This document shows positions 59,175-64,000 of a DNA stretch of 64,000 bases, one piece after another. The stretch comes from Nonomuraea pusilla (GTDB lineage: Bacteria; Actinomycetota; Actinomycetes; Streptosporangiales; Streptosporangiaceae). The notes beneath the pieces are model-generated. The model ran no database searches, had not been told where the DNA came from, and was given only the letters and a program-made list of their open reading frames with translations. Position 1 is the first letter of the stretch; each line of letters starts with the position of its first letter. The DNA is taken from contig NZ_FOBF01000024.1 of the NCBI RefSeq assembly GCF_900109355.1, positions 1 through 64,000 of the forward strand. Reading direction: 5' to 3'. The position numbers and the translations under genes are program-made.

Positions 59175-59770
59175 TCAGGAACAGGTGTAACCCGACGGCG
59201 TCCGGGTGTCGCCGTTCGGCCTGCTCACCTGGAAGCCGAACGTCGTGCTCGCGTCCGGCGCCGGCGACCCGTTGTAGGCGAGGTTCTCGGCGGTGACCGT
59301 CTGGCCGGTGACGCTCAGGGCCGCGTTGTCGGCGTAGCGGCCGACGACCTGGGCGATGTGGTTCCGCATGGCCGCGCGCATGGCGGTGGCGTCCAGGCCC
59401 TGCACGCAGCCCGGCGTCTGGTTGTGCCAGACGAGGGTGTGGCCGTGGACCTGCTGGTCGTTCTGCGCCGCGAAGTTCACGACGGCGTCGGCGCCGCTGA
59501 AGTCGAACCGGCCCTGGCTGGGCTCGGTGGCGTCCCACTTCATCGCGTTCTCGGCGGTGACCTGGCTGAACTCGGTGGCGGCGATGGAGCGGTACTGCGT
59601 CTCGCCCGACAGCGGGCCGGTCGCGAGCGCGGCGCCGACGAACTTGCCGCGCCTGGCGGCGTGGGCGCGCAGCGGCGCGGCCGCGTCGGCCGGGACGCCG
59701 GGCAGGAGGAACGCGGCGAACAGCCCTGAGAGGGCGGCCGCCAGGGGATGAGGGATGGACGCACGGGCAT
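59175..59770 (-). pseudogene. GH10 endo-xylanase pseudogene (frameshift and internal deletion)
   Basis: A secreted xylanase gene with two lesions. ATG 59770 (GGAGG 3 nt before) begins MPVRPSLIP in one frame; the hydrophobic signal core (AAALSGLFAAFLLPG) and the rest lie in another, so a 1-nt indel lies at about 59720-59760. The body follows GH10 (FVGAALATGPL, TEFSQVTAENAMKWDATEPSQGRFDF, HGHTLVWHNQTPG) to GRYADN, then at about 59325 jumps in frame to the last ~49 residues of a family 2 cellulose-binding domain (TAENLAYNGS...). Both catalytic Glu residues and the linker are gone. Confidence 0.88.
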
Positions 59771-59793
59771 GTACCTCCGCAGGCAGGCATTTC

Positions 59794-59858
59794 CGAAAAT
59801 TTTCGAGAACGTTCCGATCGCTGCGATAACGGTATTGACCTGCCTGCACATGGTCAAT
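59794..59858 (-). promoter_or_regulatory. promoter and operators of the xylanase remnant
   Basis: TTGACC (59857-59852), 17 nt, TACCGT (59834-59829) on the minus strand is a good promoter; its -35 is part of an inverted repeat ATTGACC/GGTCAAT (59834-59840, 59852-59858). Downstream, CGAAAATTTTCG (59794-59805) is a perfect palindrome and GAACGTTC (59807-59814) another, likely LacI-type xylan-regulator sites. ATGAAACTTTCAT (59917-59929) is a further palindrome. Confidence 0.55.
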
Positions 59859-60038
59859 GGACGCTCGGGGAAGCCGCCATATCGACAGCTAGGGATCTGA
59901 AAGTATCGCGTTCATCATGAAACTTTCATATCCCCTCGTGGACGGCCCGGAGGACCGTTTCACCTGCCCTAGCGCGGCGTACCTACCGGTCGGTACTGTG
60001 ATTCATCCGGATTGCCGTCCACTGCGGGAGTTCTGCGC

Positions 60039-61700
60039 ATGTCTCTTACGCACGCCCAGGTTCAGGCTCAGCTCACCGGCCCCGGCCAGCTCTTCGAGAT
60101 GGAGGAGATCGGCGACACCGGCGTACGCACGTGGAAGCACGCCCCCGCCCACTTCCGCACCCTCCTGGAGATGAGCAGGTTCCACGGCGAGAAGACCTTC
60201 CTGGTGTACGAGGACGAGCACATCACCTTCGAGGAGCACTTCCGCCGCGCCGCCACCCTCGCCCGCCGCCTCGTCGAGGAGTACGGCGTCACCAAGGGCG
60301 ACCGGGTCGCCGTCGCCATGCGCAACTACCCCGAATGGGTCGTCTCCTTCTCCGCCGTGCTGGCCGCCGGAGCCATCGCGGTGCCGCTCAACGCCTGGTG
60401 GACCGAGCCCGAACTGGCGTACGGCGCGCGCGACTCCCGCGCCAAGCTGATCATCGCGGACGGCGAGCGCGCCGCCAGACTCGCCTCCACCGGCGTGCCC
60501 CTGATCGTCACCCGCGGCGACGGCCCGGCGGGCGCGCGGACGTTCGCCGACGTCATGGGCGAGGTCACGGCCGACGTCAAACTGCCCGACGTCGAACTCT
60601 CCCCCGAGGACCCGGCCACGATCTTCTACACCTCCGGTACCACCGGCAGCCCCAAGGGCGCGCTCGGCAGCCACCGCAACCTCGGCCAGTCCCCCATGAC
60701 CGTCGCGTACGGGCTGATGCGCGCCGTCGCCATGTCCGGCAGGGACCCCGCGGAGGCCGCCGGGGCGCGCCGGGTGACCCTGCTGACCGTGCCGCTGTTC
60801 CACGTCACCGGCTGCTTCTCCGCCATGACCGGCATGATGTTCACCGGCGGCGGCCTGGTGCTCATGTACAAGTGGGACCCCGAGCAGGCGCTGCGGCTCA
60901 TCGAGCGCGAGAAGGTCACCACGATGATCGGCGTGCCCACCAACGCCTGGCAGCTCATGTCCCACCCCGACTTCGGCAGGTACGACCTGTCGTCGCTGAC
61001 CACCCTCGGCTACGGCGGCGCGCCCGCCCCGCCCAAGCTGCTGGAGCGCATCACCGAGAACCTGCCCGACCGGGCGCCGTCCAACGGCTACGGCATGACC
61101 GAGACGACCGCGCTCGCCATCGGCAACGGCGGCGCCGACTACCAGGCCAGGCCCGACAGCATCGGCCTGCCCTCCCCCGTCGTGGACGTCCGCGTCGTCG
61201 GCCCCATGGGCGACGTCCTGCCGCCCGGCGAGGTGGGCGAGCTGTGCCTGCGCGGCCCCAACGTCATCCTCGGCTACTGGAACAAGCCCGAGGCGACCGC
61301 GCAGACCTTCGTGGACGGCTGGCTGCACACCGGCGACCTCGGCAGGATCGACGAGGAGGGCTTCGTCTACATCGTCGACCGCGCCAAGGACATGGTCATC
61401 AGAGGCGGCGAGAACGTCTACTGCGCCGAGGTCGAGGCCGCCCTGTTCGAGCACCCGGCCGTGGACGACGCCGCCGTCATCGGCGTCCCGCACGACGAGC
61501 TGGGCGAGGAGGTCGGCGCCGTCATCCGGCTCGCGCCCGGCGCGACGGCCACGCCCGAGGAGCTCCGGTCGTTCCTGGCGGACCGCATCGCCAAGTTCAA
61601 GATCCCCGTACACGTCTGGTTCCGCGACGCCGAACTGCCCCGCAACCCGGGCGGCAAGATCCTCAAGACCCACCTCCGCAGGGAGATCCTCGGCGCCTGA
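60039..61700 (+). CDS. acyl-CoA synthetase (class I adenylate-forming)
   Basis: 553 residues. ANL-superfamily P-loop YTSGTTGSPKGAL, GYGMTETTA, YWNKPEATAQTF, the TGDLG motif and the C-terminal Lys in PRNPGGKILKTHLR are all present. Activates a fatty or aryl acid as acyl-adenylate, then thioester. ATG 60039 (MSLTHAQVQ) with GGGAG 8 nt upstream. Followed by a strong terminator, so transcribed alone. Confidence 0.93.
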   Translation: MSLTHAQVQAQLTGPGQLFEMEEIGDTGVRTWKHAPAHFRTLLEMSRFHGEKTFLVYEDEHITFEEHFRRAATLARRLVEEYGVTKGDRVAVAMRNYPEWVVSFSAVLAAGAIAVPLNAWWTEPELAYGARDSRAKLIIADGERAARLASTGVPLIVTRGDGPAGARTFADVMGEVTADVKLPDVELSPEDPATIFYTSGTTGSPKGALGSHRNLGQSPMTVAYGLMRAVAMSGRDPAEAAGARRVTLLTVPLFHVTGCFSAMTGMMFTGGGLVLMYKWDPEQALRLIEREKVTTMIGVPTNAWQLMSHPDFGRYDLSSLTTLGYGGAPAPPKLLERITENLPDRAPSNGYGMTETTALAIGNGGADYQARPDSIGLPSPVVDVRVVGPMGDVLPPGEVGELCLRGPNVILGYWNKPEATAQTFVDGWLHTGDLGRIDEEGFVYIVDRAKDMVIRGGENVYCAEVEAALFEHPAVDDAAVIGVPHDELGEEVGAVIRLAPGATATPEELRSFLADRIAKFKIPVHVWFRDAELPRNPGGKILKTHLRREILGA

Positions 61701-61713
61701 CCCACCCTCACCC

Positions 61714-61742
61714 GGGGCCGCCACCAACGAACCGGCGGCCCC
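61714..61742 (+). terminator. terminator of the acyl-CoA synthetase gene
   Basis: GGGGCCGCC (61714-61722) and GGCGGCCCC (61734-61742), perfect 9-bp stem, 14 bp past the stop. The rest of 61743-62000 contains no gene I can support. Confidence 0.65.
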
Positions 61743-62000
61743 ACCACCACCCTCCCGCAGCGCCCTCCCAAGCCGCCCGTCGTCCGTCCGTCCGGGTGGG
61801 GCTCTCCGCCATCCCGCTGGGCCCGGCGGCCGTCGGCGCCCGCCGCTCCAGCCCGTCTCCGGGCCTCCCGCCGCGGCTCTCCTGGCCGCCACCGCTCCGC
61901 AGCGCGAGCATTTTTCGGTACGTCACCGCAGGTCGAGGGTAGGATGCCGTCCGGCATTACCTCCCGCGTAATCGCGGCGCCTATCCCCCGGCTGCGATCG

Positions 62001-62027
62001 TTCAGGTGTCGGAACGAGACACCTGAA
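62001..62027 (+). promoter_or_regulatory. 10-bp inverted repeat overlapping the ribosome site region
   Basis: TTCAGGTGTC (62001-62010) and GACACCTGAA (62018-62027) are perfect arms with a 7-nt spacer, ending at the AAGGAG of the next gene. Either a TetR-type operator or an mRNA hairpin that partly hides the ribosome site. Confidence 0.6.
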
Positions 62028-62038
62028 GGAGATCCGAA

Positions 62039-62446
62039 ATGACCGCCCTCCCCGTCACTGCCGAGCGGACCAAGTTCCTGCGCCTCGCGCTGGCCCTCGA
62101 CGCCGTCGTCACCGGCGCGAACGGGCTGGTCTACCTCGCGTTCGCAGGCCCGGTGAGCACCCTGCTCGGCCCCGGTGCCGGCCTGCTGCGCGAGATCGGG
62201 ATCTTCCTCCTCGTGTACGGCGCCGCCGTCGGCGTCATCGCCTCCCGCCCGGCCATCAGCGCCGCCGCCACCAAGGCCGTGATCGGGCTGAACATCGCCT
62301 GGACCCTGGCCAGCGTGGGTGCCGTCGTGACCGGCTCGGCTGACTTCACCACGATCGGCGCGATCTGGGCCATCGCCCAGGCCATCGTGGTCGCGGTCTT
62401 CGCCGAACTGCAGATCACCGGCCTGCGCAAGGCCCGCACCCTCTGA
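62039..62446 (+). CDS. four-helix membrane protein
   Basis: 135 residues with four hydrophobic helices (about 14-40, 46-66, 73-95, 101-125), similar in layout to SPW/DoxX-like small integral proteins; no exact family assigned. AAGGAG lies 7 nt before ATG. 59 bp before the NTF2-like gene, so one operon. Confidence 0.7.
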   Translation: MTALPVTAERTKFLRLALALDAVVTGANGLVYLAFAGPVSTLLGPGAGLLREIGIFLLVYGAAVGVIASRPAISAAATKAVIGLNIAWTLASVGAVVTGSADFTTIGAIWAIAQAIVVAVFAELQITGLRKARTL

Positions 62447-62505
62447 CCTGACCACCCACCTCAGAACATCCTCAGAACACCACTGACCATAAGGAAAGGC
62501 ACGCC

Positions 62506-62859
62506 ATGAACCTGCTCGACCGTTACGTCGCCGCCTGGAACGAGACCGACGCCGAGGCCCGCGCCAAGGCCGTCGCCGAACTGTGGACCGAGGACGCCAC
62601 CTACACCGACCCGCTGGCCGACGTCGCCGGCCACGCCGGCATCGCCGCCGTCATCGAGGGCGCGCAGGGCATGTTCCCCGGCCTGGTCTTCAGCGCGGGC
62701 GAGCAGTACGACACCCACCACAACATCGCGAGGTTCACCTGGCACCTCGGCCCGGCCGGGGAGGAGCCGGTGGCCGTCGGGTTCGACGTGGTGGAGCTCG
62801 CCGAGGACGGCAGGATCCGCAAGGTGCTCGGCTTCCTCGACAAGGTCCCGGCCGCCTGA
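62506..62859 (+). CDS. NTF2/SnoaL-like protein
   Basis: 117 residues. MNLLDRYVAAWNETDAEARAKAVAELWTEDATYTDPL is the typical start of SnoaL-like polyketide-cyclase/NTF2-fold proteins, followed by GFDVVELAEDGRI. A small-ligand-binding or isomerase role is possible. AAGGAAAGG upstream. A terminator follows. Confidence 0.85.
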   Translation: MNLLDRYVAAWNETDAEARAKAVAELWTEDATYTDPLADVAGHAGIAAVIEGAQGMFPGLVFSAGEQYDTHHNIARFTWHLGPAGEEPVAVGFDVVELAEDGRIRKVLGFLDKVPAA

Positions 62860-62883
62860 CGCCCTCGCCCACCCACCCACCGC

Positions 62884-62909
62884 AAGGCCCCCGCTCCACC
62901 GGGGGCCTT
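62884..62909 (+). terminator. terminator after the NTF2-like gene
   Basis: AAGGCCCCC (62884-62892) pairs perfectly with GGGGGCCTT (62901-62909), 8-nt loop, then TTCGCC. Confidence 0.75.
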
Positions 62910-63189
62910 CGCCATGCCCAGAGCCACCGCAACCGCCCGAGGCGGGCCCCCGACGGCGCCCAGGTAGAGCCCGCCGTGCTCCTGGGCCGGCCGGGCGGGG
63001 TGGCATGGTCTCCCGCATGGCGGCCCGGCGGCCCGCGTGGTGTCTCACGTCGGTCCGGTGCGGTGGCGTTGTCCGGTGTTGCACGCTGGCCGGGCCGCTG
63101 CAGTGGCCCCGGCCCGAGCCGCCGGTGACACCCCAGACGCCTCCCCGCGCGACCGCCGTGTGACACCAGAGCGCCTCTCCCCGCCTGAG

Positions 63190-63339
63190 CGGTACGTGTG
63201 CCGCCGCGCCCCTCCTCCTCCGACCGCCTGCCCTCGCAGAGCCGCCCGGATGGGGACGCCCGACCGATACGTGTGCCAAGACGGCTCTCCCTCTCCGACC
63301 GCCTGTTCGTGCACAGCCGCCCGGAGAGGGAGGAGCGGG
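63190..63339. repeat. 75-bp degenerate direct repeat upstream of the MFS gene
   Basis: Two copies, 63190-63264 and 63265-63339, share landmarks at the same 75-bp offset: TACGTGTGCC, CCGACCGCCTG and AGCCGCCCGGA. A shorter repeat (GTGACACC...GCCTC) precedes it near 63124-63165. The region 62940-63401 has no supported gene. Confidence 0.65.
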
Positions 63340-63401
63340 CTCTCCTCCCTGGCCCCTGCCGGATTCCCCCTGCGGGACTCCCCTGCCGGGCGGAAAACGG
63401 T

Positions 63402-63430
63402 TTGCCCTGACACGTTCCCCCTCCGACAAT
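63402..63430 (+). promoter_or_regulatory. promoter of the MFS gene
   Basis: TTGCCC (63402-63407), 17 nt, GACAAT (63425-63430). The predicted start site falls at or next to the GTG start codon, so the transcript may be leaderless. Confidence 0.5.
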
Positions 63431-63438
63431 GTGACCCT

Positions 63439-64000
63439 GTGCCCGACCGACTGAAGCGCCTGCTCCGCCACCTCGTCCTCGACCTGAGCCCGCTGCGCTC
63501 GTCCCGCGACTTCCGGCTCCTGTTCAGTTCCGGCTTCGTCACCATGTTCGGGACGTTCGTCTCGATGGTGGCGGTGCCGTACCAGATGAAGGAGCTGACC
63601 GGCTCCTACCTCGCGGTCGGTCTGGTGAGCCTGGCGGAGTTCGTGCCGATGGTGGTGTGCGGGCTCTGGGGCGGCGCCATCGCCGACGCGCTCGACCGCC
63701 GCAAGATCATTGTGCTGAGCGAGCTGGGCCTGCTGCTGACGTCGCTCGGGCTCATGGTCAACGCCATGCTGCCCACCCCGCAGGTGTGGGTCCTGTACGT
63801 CACCGGCGCGATCGCCACCGGTGTCGGCAGCCTGCAGCGGCCCAGCCTGGAGGCGCTGATCCAGCAGGTCGTCCCGCACGACCAGCAGGGCGCGGCGGCG
63901 GTGCTGAACAGCATGCGCTGGAACATCGGCGCCATCGCGGCCCCGGCGCTGGGCGGCTTCCTCGTGGCGGCGCTCGGCCCGGCCGCCGCGTACGGCATCG
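63439..64000 (+). CDS. MFS transporter (EntS-like), truncated by the window end
   Basis: First 187 residues of a major-facilitator exporter: SSRDFRLLFSSGFVTMFGTFVSMVAVPYQMKELTGS and ADALDRRKIIVLSELG (the loop between helices 2 and 3) are typical of the MFS_3/enterobactin-exporter group. GTG 63439 gives VPDRLKRLLRHL before the first helix. The C-terminal half lies beyond the window. Confidence 0.85.
   Translation, partial: MPDRLKRLLRHLVLDLSPLRSSRDFRLLFSSGFVTMFGTFVSMVAVPYQMKELTGSYLAVGLVSLAEFVPMVVCGLWGGAIADALDRRKIIVLSELGLLLTSLGLMVNAMLPTPQVWVLYVTGAIATGVGSLQRPSLEALIQQVVPHDQQGAAAVLNSMRWNIGAIAAPALGGFLVAALGPAAAYGI

Overview
The window is about 73% GC and reads as a chromosomal piece of an actinomycete, most likely of the Streptosporangiales (Nonomuraea-like). 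That placement is inferred from GC-rich third codon positions, frequent GTG starts, many leaderless genes, the argCJBDFR order, and an isomerase/mutarotase/aldolase-dehydrogenase route for L-rhamnose. No database search was possible.

Layout. 1-480: 5' end of a 16S rRNA gene on the minus strand, with leader and two tandem promoters. 700-3200: a HAD hydrolase, a divergent leaderless membrane glycosyltransferase-like gene, and nine-plus degenerate 36-bp tandem repeats. 3215-12923: tyrS, a PH-like membrane protein, an alkyladenine DNA glycosylase with an internal 12-residue triplication, and the arginine genes argC-J-B-D-F-R (overlapping ATGA/GTGA junctions) followed by argH. 13716-21225: an L-rhamnose regulon (aldolase/dehydrogenase, isomerase, mutarotase, LacI regulator, kinase) around a decayed ABC sugar transporter; five copies of an AACGTTT(C/T)AA-like site mark the regulon. 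21291-27027: a cysteine-type formate dehydrogenase with iron-sulfur and NrfD-like membrane subunits and two small partner proteins. 27037-37144: mixed genes (NUDIX-like, sulfatase, sulfotransferase, anmK, HxlR regulator, nitrilase-family amidase, sensor-domain protein, broken HerA-like ATPase, MOSC protein, protoglobin, Cys-rich MarR regulator).

37243-49273 is one closely spaced minus-strand block of nine genes: an S9 peptidase, two paralogous class C-type serine hydrolases, a class A beta-lactamase-like hydrolase, a PucR regulator, and an oligopeptide ABC importer with one permease fused to an ATPase. None of the hydrolases has a signal peptide, so the block looks like a system that imports a peptide-like substrate and cuts it inside the cell. 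50328-55665 is a phosphonate module: phnCDE-type importer, FAD-dependent oxidoreductase and, divergently, a GntR regulator and a PhnX-like HAD enzyme, with palindromic operators between the two halves.

56012-58304 is the best candidate for an undescribed system: a 20-codon peptide gene ending in Cys, a hairpin, a ThiF/E1-like adenylating enzyme with an N-terminal leader-binding-like domain, and an M50 membrane protease with a PqqD-like N-terminus. This resembles a minimal ribosomal-peptide (RiPP) pathway. 58443-64000 holds a dienelactone-hydrolase-like gene, a xylanase pseudogene, an acyl-CoA ligase, a small membrane protein with an NTF2-like partner, and the start of an MFS exporter. Three loci (rhamnose transporter, HerA-like ATPase, xylanase) are broken by internal deletions, which suggests ongoing loss of accessory functions.
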